Shown here one piece after another: positions 46,579 to 57,257 of a stretch of 64,000 nt of DNA. The DNA lies in the NCBI RefSeq assembly GCF_020520425.1, contig NC_079491.1:45746027-45810026 (forward strand), in the 5' to 3' direction. Each line of letters starts with the position of its first letter. The first letter of the stretch is position 1. Under the pieces are notes generated by a model. That model was not told where the DNA came from and ran no database searches. It worked only from the letters and a program-made list of their open reading frames with translations. Both the position numbers and the translations under genes were made by a program. The DNA comes from Spinacia oleracea (taxonomy: Eukaryota; Streptophyta; Magnoliopsida; Caryophyllales; Amaranthaceae).

Positions 46579-47545
46579 CTACTCCTCCTCCTCCTTGAAA
46601 AGGAGGGGGAAGCCGTCAAAGTAGACGGTCATGTCCTTGTCCATCCAGGCGTGGAAGTCACGACCATCATTCTCAATGATGTCCATGATCACCCACTCAC
46701 GCAGCCACGCACGGTAGCATTCTTGAGGGTAGTGGTATGGGAGGCGGTAGCGCAACACCTACGCCACTGCTTGCAGACCACCTGCACAGCAGCCTGCCCC
46801 TCCCAGTCCAGCCCGGGGAAGATCTCATTCATGAGGATGTCTTGATGATTGCAAAGGAGTGTGCCTCCCTCAAAGCAAGGACTCCTAAAGTCAAAGTAAC
46901 GACCAAAGTCAATATCAAGCAAACTCTGTTTTTTATTTAAGTGAAAACAAAACAGTAAGTAAAACCCTAATTACTACGGAATCTAGATTAAAATACTTTC
47001 AAATTAAGAAACAATTGTTTAAATAAACACCATTTTCAAGAACATGCAAGCATCAATTCGAATTAAGCAAACTCTGTTTTTTATTTAAGTGAAACAAAAA
47101 CAGTAAGTGAAACCCTAAATTCTACAGAATCTAGTTTAAATTACTTCCAAATTATGCAACAATTGTTTAATTGAACATATTAAACACCATTTTCAAGAAC
47201 ATGCAAGCATCAATTCAAATTAAAAATTGGAAAGTAAAAACGGACGAAACCCTAATTCCAACTTCAATTGATAAATTATGCAAAACCAGCCCACGATTGT
47301 TTAAATTAACATATAAAACACCTTTATCAAGATAATGCATGCACCAATTTTGGGAAAAAGTTTCTTAACAAAAAAGCCCTAACTTATCATGGCTCAACTG
47401 AAAACATTTATTGAAAAAAATCGACAAATTGAATGAAAGTACCATGAGGAACACCTTCGTCCCATCTGGAAATTCTTGGCCTCTTCCTGGGGAGACCTTC
47501 CCACTTGGAAGCAGCAGATCTTTTGTTGGATACGCAAGAATCCAT
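46579..47545 (-). CDS. Third MULE-borne gene, unrecognised, probably decayed
   Basis: The first exon starts at ATG 47545 and runs to a GT donor at 47442, encoding 34 codons with a basic segment GLPRKRPRISRWDEG that looks like a nuclear localisation signal. Further coding lies at 46922-46579 in two frames: LDIDFGRYFDFRSPCFEGG and IFPGLDWEGQAAVQVVCKQW, then YHYPQECYRAWLREWVIMDI to the stop at 46579-46581. The frame changes once, and the splice from exon 1 does not join in phase at the visible AG sites. The gene is therefore broken or has an exon I cannot see. I recognise no family. Confidence 0.45.
46920..47225 (+). repeat. Tandem duplication of ~148 bp inside the MULE
   Basis: Two adjacent copies starting CAAACTCTGTTTTTTATTTA (46920 and 47068), about 90% alike, with a more diverged partial third copy to about 47350. 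It falls in the putative intron of the third MULE gene. Confidence 0.85.
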
Positions 47546-47906
47546 TTTTGCAGAGAAAAACTCAGAGCAATAACTTCAACTTCTCTTAGTGTTTAAGTGA
47601 GTAAATGGGAAAAAGACAACTGAGAGTGAAAATGGGGGGGGGGGGGGACCATATAAATAGGAAGTGAAAGAGGGGGAAATAGGGTTGGGAATAGTAAAAA
47701 AAACACCGCCAAAAAATTATTAAGAAGGAACCAAAAAAAACGAGGGAAGTTGGAAGGGTTTCCACGTGTACACATAGAAAAAATAAGTTGAAAAGGCTAA
47801 GTAATTGGAAAAGGCTTCTTTTCATCAAAATCATTTATTTTCAATCATTAAACTACGTGTATATTAATTCTCCTTTTATTTAAATCAATTTTTATATTAT
47901 TATAAT

Positions 47907-48046
47907 CATTTTAACAGACGTTAGTGACGGAAAACAAAAAGCAGCGTTTTCCATCCATTTTGAGGGACCTAAATGCTACTTTTGAAACTTGAGGGACTAA
48001 ACTGCTCCTTTTGGCATAGTTTAAGGACCTTCAGACCTGTTTACGC
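47907..48046 (-). repeat. Right TIR of the large MULE
   Basis: Reverse complement begins GCGTAAACAGGTCTGAAGGT and matches the left TIR throughout. It is followed by the duplicated TAAAGTTAC at 48048-48056. Confidence 0.92.
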
Positions 48047-48091
48047 GTAAAGTTACTGAAAAATTGACAGCTAGACATCCAAATTCTATAT

Positions 48092-48163
48092 GTAATATTC
48101 ATATTGCTTAAGAAGATTACAAGACCGGTTTGAAGGAAAGTAATATTCATATTGCTTAAGAGG
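48092..48163 (+). repeat. 24-bp direct repeat at the 3' end of the membrane-protein gene
   Basis: TAATATTCATATTGCTTAAG occurs at about 48092 and again at about 48141. The second copy contains the stop codon of the gene at 48156-51546, so its terminal sequence has been duplicated locally. Confidence 0.8.
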
Positions 48164-51100
48164 CAGCTGTTGCGTTTCTTCCCATTTCCCGTTGTCTGGC
48201 ACGCTCCATCTTTCGCTTCCGCCATTCTTCCAAAGCTGTATAAATAGAGTACATTAGTGTCGCTAAAAACAGATTACAACACAGATGAGAATGCTCACAC
48301 ATATTTCTGAATCAAAAACTAGATACATATACAATGCCTTGATTAAATATAAACACAAAGTACCTTTTGATATAAGCTTCATTTGCCAAGCATAAAATTA
48401 TTGACTGAATAAATTTTCCAATAAAGAAACTTAAAATTATTGCCAGACACAAGGATGTTCAGAAAAGGATGTTCACAAGGATTTTGATTTCCGGTTCAAA
48501 TTTTATTGGTGGATCAACTTCTTTTAACTGATTTTCATCAACTGGGAATACTATTATGGTTCTTGTATTAGTCCCCCTCCCCACCAAAAACTAGGAATAT
48601 ATGCCTAGGATGAAATACAACTGGACTCCGCTACCATGAGCCATTGGATATCCACTCTGCACGCACCCGTAAAATTAAAATAAGAACAAAATCAACTAAA
48701 ATATGTAGCTATTATTCAAAATTTCAAATGACTCATGGAAGTTGGAACCCCGTGTTCAGACAGTCTTAGAAGCTATTTGGGTTGTAACATTGCAGTGAAT
48801 GGTTGGAGTTCAAGATTACTAAATGGACTGAATGATAATTTCAAAAAGAGAGCTTCCTCCTGGAAATACTTGGCCTTGTCCCCAGCAGAAGATTGCTTCT
48901 AGAAAATGGAAATCTTGGGTCTCTTTTGAGCAAATGTGCTTTGAAACTGTGATTCTGGCGCCTCAGGCTGCCAAGAAAAGTACTAGCAAGGCTTGGAGGA
49001 CTGGAGTTACGGGACATTGATTTATTCAATAAAGCTCTCTTGGAAATATTTCCTCTGCGGTTGAGAATAGTTTCATAACTCCTACTCTCATAAAGGCTCC
49101 TGGGGATTCAAAGCCTGTGTAAAAGCATAGGATAGTGCAGGAAGAGGTTTACAAGCAAATTGGATCAGGTCCATCAGTTGATATCCGGAGGGGATAATTA
49201 AATGGGATAAAGATTCTGACTTTACGTTCAAAAACCAAGATGATCTAATGATCCCCTGAGAGAAGAAATTAACTCAACTCTAACAGAATGGTTTCTATAA
49301 GGACTCATGTCACTCATCCAGAGAAACTATTTACTTCCCTTCATATTCCTACTTATGAATTAGCATGGTGATTCTCTAGAATGGAGAGGTTGTGATTCGG
49401 GAGATCTCATAGTTAAATCAGTTTTTATTCATTTAATGGAGAGTCGGTGTCTGAAGCTTATGACAAGGGGTCTTGACTTGGAAACACTTTTGGGCCTTAC
49501 AGATTCTAACTAGGTGGAAACTGTTTATTTGGAGACTTATGCATAGAGCACTAGCAGTCAATGTTGGCTGAGGACGAACACTACTTACTGTAGAGGTTCG
49601 TCTCTTGGTACCAATATCACTGATTGGATTAATAACTTATTAGCAATTCCGTATTTCAGGAAGGAGGACGGACCTAATAGCTCGGAATAGGATTAGATAA
49701 ATCGTTCTTTGGGCAATTCATTATGGATTCATTGTTATGTTAGTCTCCAAAATGGGATCTGTTATAAGTAAGATTGAGATTACACTCATTAATCAATTTT
49801 TTGACAAGAGAAGCGGATGACTCTGTGGAGCATAAAAAGCGGATGCAACATTCTTAGCCAATAGCAGGGAATCTTTATCAACTCGGGTTTATGCTAGATG
49901 GAAGACCAGTAACCGGTTCAGTACAATAGAAGTAAGAAGAAATATTTGGCATGCATGACGTTAATGGGTACCGATAGAAAAGGAATCAGGGTTTGTTCAG
50001 TCTCTTTGTTTGTTGTTTGTTGTTTGTTGTTTGTACTTGTTGTCCCGACAAAATTGTTATAATGACACAACAGCTCAATTTTTATGGTCCAACTAAGAAA
50101 TTGTAATACATTTTTTGGTCTGTAAGAATCTGTCAGCATATAAATTAGACAGGTCTTAAACAAGCACAATAGATCGAGGAAAAGATAGATTCTTAAAGCT
50201 GGTAGAGTCATTGTTAATGCCCATCATGACCTCATCTCAGAAAAATCTTACCTTCCATTTAACAAGCATTAAGATGACCACTCTGTCAGAAGAATGAAAG
50301 ACACACTAGATGAACACATCATCTATCAAGGAATAGCAAAAATGTGAGAATGTTCAAGGGTCAGGAATTAACTGGCCATTTACCAACCTTTTATGCTAGC
50401 TGCATCAGTAAAAGTGCGGGCATTGGTTAACCTCTTAGACAGATCGACTGCAGCAGTCTGCTTCGTCTCTGTATGTTGAACTGTCTCTGGCTCTGTATAT
50501 GATTCTCGCTCAATTTCCCTAACCTAATTGTGACAAGAAAAAAAAATTGTAAATCAAATCCCATACGAACATCATCATCAATATATGAAATATGACTGCT
50601 GGTTGCTCCAGTTCCTATCTAATAACAATATAAGTGCCATTTAATCCCAACCTTGACTAACACCACACTTGAAACCTCAGACAAAATTTGAACAAAATGC
50701 ATCAAAAGACTAATTGGAGAACTCTTCAAAAGACAAGTCTACTAAGCCATACTCTTCGAATCAGCTCCAATGGTTGCATAGCTCTTCGAAGCTCCTCAGA
50801 TTCCTTGGCATAACTAAGCTTAACTGTATTAAACGAACAAAATCCTGAATCACCAGGCTGCTATATCACAGGAAGCACGCAATTTGCAACTGAACCCCAA
50901 TTCAAGAAAAAGTCATTCATGAAAACGCAACAAATTCATTCATGTGCAACAATGAAGGTTAAAAAGTAACGTTTCCCAATAAATTCATTCATGAAAACCT
51001 GTTAAGTCAACTTCAAATAAAATCAAACAATTCAGATGATCTGCAATCTCTTTTTATAATCCAAAGCAAATTAAGACATAAAATTGCCCAAAATACAAAA

Positions 51101-51546
51101 TGCTGCTCACTTCAACACTAATCAACAGCTACAACAACAGAAATCTCTTATAAATCAGATTTTCTAGATTTTGGGAAATCAACCATCATAACCCAGAAAC
51201 TACAAAAGCTTTAAAAAAAATCACTTATCCGGCAATCCATAACCTATTGGACTTCAACTGATACGAATTCGAGCAGAGTCAGGCCCCCATTGTGGATGTG
51301 TAGATATATGCTAATTGATCTAAAACTGAAGATTGGATCTTTGATGTTAAAAATTGCTTAGTAAGAAAGTTTAATTGGTTTACCTGAATTCGGATGATTT
51401 TGAGGAAATCTACGAGAAGAAGAGGAAGGAGAAAAAAAACCTTGAAGCAAGAAAAGAGCAGTGACCAAATTTAACAAACAAACTACAATTGTTGCATTTT
51501 TGAATGAAAATCTCAATTTCCAAGACTGGTGTTGTTGTGTCTCCAT
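48156..51546 (-). CDS. Small single-pass membrane protein, 149 aa, four exons
   Basis: Minus-strand exons are 51384-51546, 50753-50823, 50388-50523 and 48156-48235. All introns are GT-AG, all phases fit, and the total is 450 nt including TAA. The N-terminus METQQHQSWKLRF precedes a hydrophobic helix ATIVVCLLNLVTALFLLQGF (about residues 19-38) and a serine/proline-rich stretch. The rest is highly charged and probably helical (KLSYAKESEELRRAMQP, KALEEWRKRKMERARQRE). This looks like a type of small plant transmembrane protein with a cytosolic coiled-coil-like tail; I cannot name the family. The 2.15 kb last intron contains a LINE fragment, and the large MULE ends about 110 bp past the stop. Confidence 0.85.
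48830..50035 (+). mobile_element. Decayed LINE (non-LTR retrotransposon) 3' fragment
   Basis: Plus-strand frames, broken by stops, read GGLELRDIDLFNKALL (48990-49045) and RWKLFIWRLMHRALAVN (near 49510-49560). These are signature segments downstream of plant L1-type reverse transcriptase (the zf-RVT region). It ends near a TTGTTTGTTGTTTG-rich tail (about 50000-50035). It lies antisense in the last intron of the membrane-protein gene. Limits are approximate. Confidence 0.65.
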
Positions 51547-52521
51547 TTCTTTGCTTTTAGTTCTTTCATTCAGTCATTTGTTTTTGGTTTGGTTGGAAAA
51601 AATGAAGGGAGTTTTGTGTTTTGTTTGTCCCATATCGTTCAAAAGGTAAGACGATGTTGGTTTGGAGTTGTATAAGTAAGAGTTTTGAATGATTAAACAA
51701 ACTGCCTTAAACTAATGAGTAAGGAAAACAAAGCGGGCGGTGAGAACCGACCGCAGCGTCTATCAATATAAATTGGTGCGCAATAATTTGTGGAGGGGGT
51801 ATAGGCTAGCCAAGTTGAGACGCTGCTTACTTTTGCAGAACTCGCTTGTGCAGGCCTCCCAAACCCACCCAATTCTATATCTAAACTTACTCCGTGTCGT
51901 TTGTTATATTTAATACTAGATTTTAGCCCGTGTGATGCACGGATTCTATTAAATTGTTATGTTTAAATAGAACTCCTATATACTTCCTCCATTCTTAATT
52001 AAATGACACAATTTCTTTTAAGGAAATTCCCTTTTAAATGACACAATTCCATTTTTGGTAAGTTTTGTAATATGAATACCCTATTTTACCCTTACATAAA
52101 CAACATTGATTTCTACGATAATCCCTCATTACTACTTAAATAAACTTAATTACACCTAACTACTCCCTCCCTATTTTATTTAAGAAATTTTTATTAAAAA
52201 AAAAAGAGAACACCGTCTTTCTTAAGTAGTAATCTCACATCATATTTTATTCAAAAAAAAAAGAGAGAGAAGTTTTTCTTTTTCTTCTATGTTTCTCGTG
52301 TTCTCCGTCTTCTCTGTTCTTCATCTTCACCCCCAACCCTAACCCTAAAAATCTCCATCTCTTTCTTCATCCCAAACCCTAATAATCTCCATCTCTTATG
52401 TAAAATCGTCATCTCCCATCAAATTTCCTATTTTTTTTTTCAAAGATCTTCCGTATTTTTCCTTTAAAAATCGTGATTTTCGCCCCTTTGAATCTCTTAA
52501 AAATCCAGATCCGTAGTTGCT

Positions 52522-53094
52522 ATGTTTGATGGAAGGAATACTGATTCAATCTCATTTGAGGAGCTTATACCCCTCACTTATTCATGGGAGGACGATACGG
52601 AGTTCAAAGATCTCACAGTTGGGGCAATTTCCCCAAGATTTTTGAGTTCTGAGTTTCTAAACTTTGCTGAGAAGTTCAGAAACGCAAACCCACTTGCTTG
52701 GCTCGAATCTGGTGATGTTCCTTGTTTGTATCAGCCCCCTCCTGTGAGATCCGAAAACGGTTTCACCACTCCAACAAAGAAGGAAGCAACAAGTGAGAGT
52801 CATGGAGATCTCTCATTTTCTCCGTCACAAATGTCACAAGACCCTCGTGCTTGGCTTGAATCTGGTAATGTTCCGTGTCTCTATCACTCTAATTTTCTTG
52901 TTCATGATCGTGTTCTTGATCCTAAGCCAATTTCGCCTCTTAATTCTCATGTTGGTGATGAACAAATTGTCCCCGAAACGCCGGAGGAAGTGCCAGTTAG
53001 ACTAGAGAACACATTTGCTGGGTACAAGAAAACATGGAGGAGACTATTAGAATCTCCTTCAAAATTGAGTGTCAAAAAGCCTAAAATTGGGTGA
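52522..53094 (+). CDS. 190-aa unrecognised protein inside the mariner element
   Basis: A single uninterrupted frame from ATG 52522 to TGA 53092-53094. It is preceded by a CT-rich 5'-UTR-like leader with AACCCTAACCCTAAA words (about 52334) and no upstream terminator of obvious origin. The protein has two copies of a motif, LAWLESGDVPCLYQ (about residues 58-71) and RAWLESGNVPCLYH (about 112-125). It has an acidic N-terminus and a basic C-terminus (KKTWRRLLES, SVKKPKIG). There is no signal peptide, membrane segment or zinc finger. I do not recognise it. Plant mariners normally encode only a transposase, so it is either captured host sequence or an accessory transposon gene. Confidence 0.65.
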   Translation: MFDGRNTDSISFEELIPLTYSWEDDTEFKDLTVGAISPRFLSSEFLNFAEKFRNANPLAWLESGDVPCLYQPPPVRSENGFTTPTKKEATSESHGDLSFSPSQMSQDPRAWLESGNVPCLYHSNFLVHDRVLDPKPISPLNSHVGDEQIVPETPEEVPVRLENTFAGYKKTWRRLLESPSKLSVKKPKIG

Positions 53095-54364
53095 TATCAG
53101 TGGTCATCTCCAGGTTTGTTACTGTTTTTCTCTCTCTTTCATTTTCACCTTTAATTTCTCCTATTTGAAATATTTTCTGTTTTGTGGGTTGTTTGTTCAT
53201 ATCTAAAATGTTTTTTCTTGGATGAAATTGGTTGATGAAATTGGTTGATGTTTCTGTTGTTTGCAATTGGTTGATGCAATTGTTTTGTGGGTTGTTGTTT
53301 GCAATTGGTTGATGTTTCAGTTGTTTGCAATTGGTTGATGAAAGAGGCTAGTTCTATTTTTACTCACACATGATATGCATAAATATTCATGTAAAACTAT
53401 TCATGTATTAAATTATGAAACATGTATACTCAAAAAATGCACCAGAACTTTACCTGAAGAGTTGGATGTAAAATTAGCAAGATTGTTGGCTGCTTTTCTT
53501 AAGTGGTAGCAGATTAGCAATTTATAGCAGATTAGCAATTTATCTTCTTTCTAACTATTGTCTATCATAGAGGCTTATAGCTTTATTATAAAAAGTAGCT
53601 TAAATTTTCTTCTTCCGATCCTCTTCTCGTGTATGCTGAGCTTTCCCCCTGCCCCTATCTCTTGCTAGAAATTTGGGCGTGAAAGCTTTGTACCTAATTT
53701 TCAATATTGTGGCTTATTTGGGCATCCTGAATTTCTGAGTTTAAGTTTCCACATAAATATGAGTACAAGGTTTTACAGAAGATTTTATGTTGTTAATGCA
53801 ATGAAAAAAAGGTCTAAGAATCCCCAAATTCGTAACTCATATAAGTAAAACAAAAGCACCTGACTTTTCTATTATTTAAGGCAAGACTATGATACTTTCC
53901 TATTTCCATTACTATGTATGCTCATGAACATCAGTACCCATATGAAATTATCAAGCCAATACTCATGAATATCAGTAAACAAACTGTTTATGCACACTAA
54001 TAAATGAATTACATGTGACTGTTTGTTTCATTCTTGTTTGAGTAATAGTAGTGATATTCCTTGCTACCATGATAAGACTAGTTGTGATTCCCGTGAAGTA
54101 AATGAATTTCTTGAACATTATTGTTTTCTTGAACATGTGTCTAATAATCAAAGTAGTCATTTTTTATACATCAAAATATTTTCACAAAAAGGTACAACAT
54201 GTGTCTAGTTAATCCCATCCTAATCTGTACCACATATACAAAAGTTGTTGCCTTACCTAACTTTTACACATCAATACTACATCAATATTACATTAGTTAG
54301 TAGAATTAGGCTAAGACACTTCCAAAATAAACTTTATAACATCCCAAAATGTATGCAGTAACTG
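53095..54364. other. Spacer between the two convergent mariner ORFs
   Basis: No coding frame of note. It includes a run of TTGCAATTGGTTGATG-type repeats (53220-53345) and AT-rich sequence with the 3' ends of both transcription units. Confidence 0.6.
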
Positions 54365-56062
54365 TTAATTTGCATCTTCCATATCAATGTCATAGTCATA
54401 TGCCCCTGGTGCTACCACAAAACCCTCATTTAAAAAGTCAACGGCATCATCTATGATATGTTGTTGGATTTGAGTATCGGTAGGCAACAAACCAAGTCTT
54501 TCTAGTCTTTTCTTGCCTTGATGTGGACTCTTGTAGTTGTTCCCTCCCTTCTGTTTTAGTATTTCAACCATCACGTATTGTAGTTGTAGCCATGTGTGGT
54601 TTAGACTCTTAGGGTCATACTCCATGTAAGCATCGTGCACTGATTGAACCAACTCCGTGACATTTTTTGGGAACTTTTGGTGTTGTAGTGACTGTATGCC
54701 CCTAAAGAATCCCAAGTCCAAAACATTCAGATCAGGAGATTGTGCTGGCTGGCAGATTAAGTGAATGTCAAACCCATATTTATTTGCTTCCTCTAGAAAT
54801 TCAGGATCGTTAGGAAAAATATGTGGCCTTGCATTATCTTGTTGTATCCAAATAGTTTTACATGCATTAGCCGGCCATTTAGCCCTGATTGTTGGTAGCA
54901 ATTCATCGAGCATTTTCCTTCTAATGACATTCTTGGTTATTGATGGTGTTGCTTTGGTCTCGATGGTGCCCCTTTCTCTATTTTTACTTGTTCTGATGGC
55001 TGCAACTTCATCTGTGAATGCCCAAATCCCTATTTTCCCATCCCATATAACCTCTCCACCACTAGCTATTATTGGTCTTGCCACTCCCGATAAGAACATC
55101 ACCTTTTCTGTGTAGTTCTTGCTTTGAATATGTCGGTAAGGTTCTTCTTCGCCTGCCAGTAGATAATATCGTTGCGTGTTTTTGCTCATAAAGAACCAAT
55201 TTTCATCAATATGCACAAAATTGCTAAGTGACATGAATGTTGATTGTTGTGTGACTGTTCTTGGAAGGGTGAGACCCAAAATCCATTTCAATCTAGTGAT
55301 TTTGTGTGCTGCAGAAACTGTTGGCTTGATAGAGTTCGTATGTGATCTGATAATCCCTTTTTTTAACAATTTATACACCATCGAAGGGCTGCATTCTAGT
55401 GCTGATGCAAAACTTTGTATGGTGGTTCTTGCTTTTTGACTTATTTGCAGCATGATTTCAGTGTCAAAGTCTCTTGGTTTTCTCCCCACCTTCCCTGTTT
55501 TTTTATTCTTCACATCAATCAGATCTGGACCTAGCTTTCCTTGTTCTCTAACATTTTTCCACATCCTACTAACTGTAGACCTGCTTATGTCGAATTCATC
55601 TTGTAATTGTTGGCTTACTCCTGTTGGTAATCTCACCCAGTCTCTCGATAATACCAACAACCTTTGTGCCAGATGAGTTCGTCCTTTGTTATCTTGTTCA
55701 TGTCTTTTTTTAGTTAAGATGGGATTAACATGCAAACCAGTTTCATTTTGTTGATTATCATGCAAATTAGTTTCTGTTTCAGTTTGTTGATTATCATGAA
55801 TATCATTTTCTTCACTATCACTTTCACTTTCAGGTTCGCTTAAGTACCATACCTCGTTATCTTCAAAGTCAGCATCATCCTCGTCAACCATAGCAGAAAA
55901 TTCAAGCGCTTCAAGCTCTTCAGCAGAAATTTCAATAAAAGGATCCCCTGTAGCAACAGCAACAGCAGCAACAGCTAACTCTCTCTCTCCCACGGGATGT
56001 GCATACTCCATGAAGCTGCTTTCAGCATCGTGGCTTTCCAAATTCAAGTCAAACAAGTGCAT
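54365..56062 (-). CDS. Mariner-like (DD39D) transposase, intact, 565 aa
   Basis: The N-terminus MHLFDLNLESHD is followed by an acidic region. A first helix-turn-helix (LQDEFDISRSTVSRMWKNV, about residues 155-175) and a second (FASALECSPSMVYKLLKKG, about 215-235) should bind the terminal repeats. The catalytic triad is readable: D in NFVHIDENWFFMSK, D in WIQQDNARPHIF and D in SPDLNVLDLGFF. The spacing of 39 residues between the second and third D gives the plant-specific DD39D signature. There is no stop or frameshift and the length is normal or slightly long for plant MLE transposases. With matching TIRs and TA target sites, this copy may be autonomous. Confidence 0.95.
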   Translation of the reverse strand: MHLFDLNLESHDAESSFMEYAHPVGERELAVAAVAVATGDPFIEISAEELEALEFSAMVDEDDADFEDNEVWYLSEPESESDSEENDIHDNQQTETETNLHDNQQNETGLHVNPILTKKRHEQDNKGRTHLAQRLLVLSRDWVRLPTGVSQQLQDEFDISRSTVSRMWKNVREQGKLGPDLIDVKNKKTGKVGRKPRDFDTEIMLQISQKARTTIQSFASALECSPSMVYKLLKKGIIRSHTNSIKPTVSAAHKITRLKWILGLTLPRTVTQQSTFMSLSNFVHIDENWFFMSKNTQRYYLLAGEEEPYRHIQSKNYTEKVMFLSGVARPIIASGGEVIWDGKIGIWAFTDEVAAIRTSKNRERGTIETKATPSITKNVIRRKMLDELLPTIRAKWPANACKTIWIQQDNARPHIFPNDPEFLEEANKYGFDIHLICQPAQSPDLNVLDLGFFRGIQSLQHQKFPKNVTELVQSVHDAYMEYDPKSLNHTWLQLQYVMVEILKQKGGNNYKSPHQGKKRLERLGLLPTDTQIQQHIIDDAVDFLNEGFVVAPGAYDYDIDMEDAN

Positions 56063-56767
56063 GTGTGTGATGTGAGTGAAATTATGAAGTGTAGTAGCAG
56101 TGTTTTTTTGTAGTTGTAAATGGTGGGAGTTATTTTGATGGGGCTGTGTTTTTATAAGAGTTTAGGGCAAAAAAGTTCTCCAAAATTTAAATTGTAAAGT
56201 TTGCCCCCTTTTTCAAATTTTCATTAAATGTTTGGAGGGAAAACCAATTTTGTTTTCATTTTCCCTCCTTACATTGTACCTTAATTTGTAATTAAGGAGA
56301 AGGTCCCCACTTGCCTTTTGGATTACCCCATTTCTTTTGACATTAATTAAAGTACATCACATGGGTTGTTGTACTTTTTTGCACTCTCTCTCCTTTTCTT
56401 AATATGTGCCTATTTCTATTGTGTCAATTAATTAAGAATGAAGTACCAATTTTATATATTAGATTAGATTAGTTTTTTATTCTGCATTGAATTTTATTTT
56501 AGATTTTATTTTTTAATTAGGAGAGTGTTTGTTTTTGGATGAAATTGTATATGTGTAATATTAATAATAATTAATAAAAATATCTACGTGACCCTTAATT
56601 ATTTATTTATCTATGTGGCACGTGATGCTCTAATATTGGATTAATGTTTGATTTTAAATTGAATTTTATTTATTTTATTTTAGATTAGTGTTTGATTCTG
56701 GATGAATTTTATTTTAGATTTATTTTTTAATTTTTAGAGTGTTTGATTTTGGGTGGAGTAATATATA

Positions 56768-57020
56768 CTTCCTCCGTTCCGTAAATATCGCACCATGGTT
56801 GACTTTTACTCTTTTAACCATTACTTTGACTCTTAATCTCTCAAATCGTGTGCAAGTAAAAATTATATAAAAATATTATTTAGAATATATATATTGATAC
56901 GAATCTAACATGACCCCACATGACTAAAATTTCATTACGTACAAATCACAAAAAATGGTCAAAGTTGTAGTGTGAATAGTGTAAAAAACAAATGGTGCGA
57001 TATTTCCGGAGCGGAGGAAG
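56768..57020. mobile_element. Stowaway MITE, 253 bp
   Basis: Ends CTTCCTCCGTTCCGTAAATA and its near-perfect complement, bordered by TA (56766-56767, 57021-57022). The inverted ends match for about 29 bp with two mismatches, so it is young. Confidence 0.92.
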
Positions 57021-57182
57021 TATTAATAATTAATTAATTAGAATATCCACGTGACACTTAATTAATTATCTACGTAGCAATCGATTTTTTTAATTCAAAA
57101 ATAAATTAAAAATCTTATTTTTCATTGGCCGAAACCATTAGTAATCCTAATTGGCGCTCTAATATTTCAGCAAATATGCCTC

Positions 57183-57184
<2 letters not shown>

Positions 57185-57257
<73 letters not shown>
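57185..57257 (+). repeat. (AT)n microsatellite, ~70 bp
   Basis: An uninterrupted run of about 35 AT units. It lies at the inferred 5' end of the minus-strand Helitron, whose 5' termini commonly start with TA-rich sequence. Confidence 0.95.

Larger units (their letters stand above)
30292..48046. mobile_element. MuDR-type MULE with three genes, split by a nested Ty3/gypsy element
   Basis: 140-bp terminal inverted repeats (30292-30431, 47907-48046) with only a handful of mismatches are flanked by TAAAGTTAC (30283-30291 and 48048-48056). An extra shared G makes a 10-bp match. Removing the nested retrotransposon (34113-45985) leaves about 5.9 kb carrying a GRF zinc-finger gene (+), a MULE transposase gene (-) and a third gene (-). 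The size, long TIRs, 9-bp-class duplication and transposase fit MuDR-like MULEs. The element inserted about 110 bp beyond the stop codon of the membrane-protein gene at 48156-51546. Confidence 0.92.
51983..56443 (-). mobile_element. Mariner-like element, 4.46 kb, with intact transposase and a second ORF
   Basis: The ends CTTCCTCCATTCTTAATTAA and, in complement, CTTCATTCTTAATTAATTGA (4 nt shorter) are followed by TGACACAAT on both sides. TA borders both ends (51981-51982, 56444-56445). The element carries a minus-strand DD39D transposase (54365-56062) and a plus-strand 190-codon ORF (52522-53094). Both ORFs are uninterrupted. Subterminal copies of AAATGACACAATT occur at the left end and may be transposase-binding sites. 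Confidence 0.85.

Noticed and set aside
52334..52349. Telomere-like CCCTAACCCTAAA
   Set aside because: Only two units; common in plant 5' UTRs as a telo-box-like word, not an interstitial telomere.
54765..55115. 116-codon frame (+)
   Set aside because: Antisense shadow of the mariner transposase.
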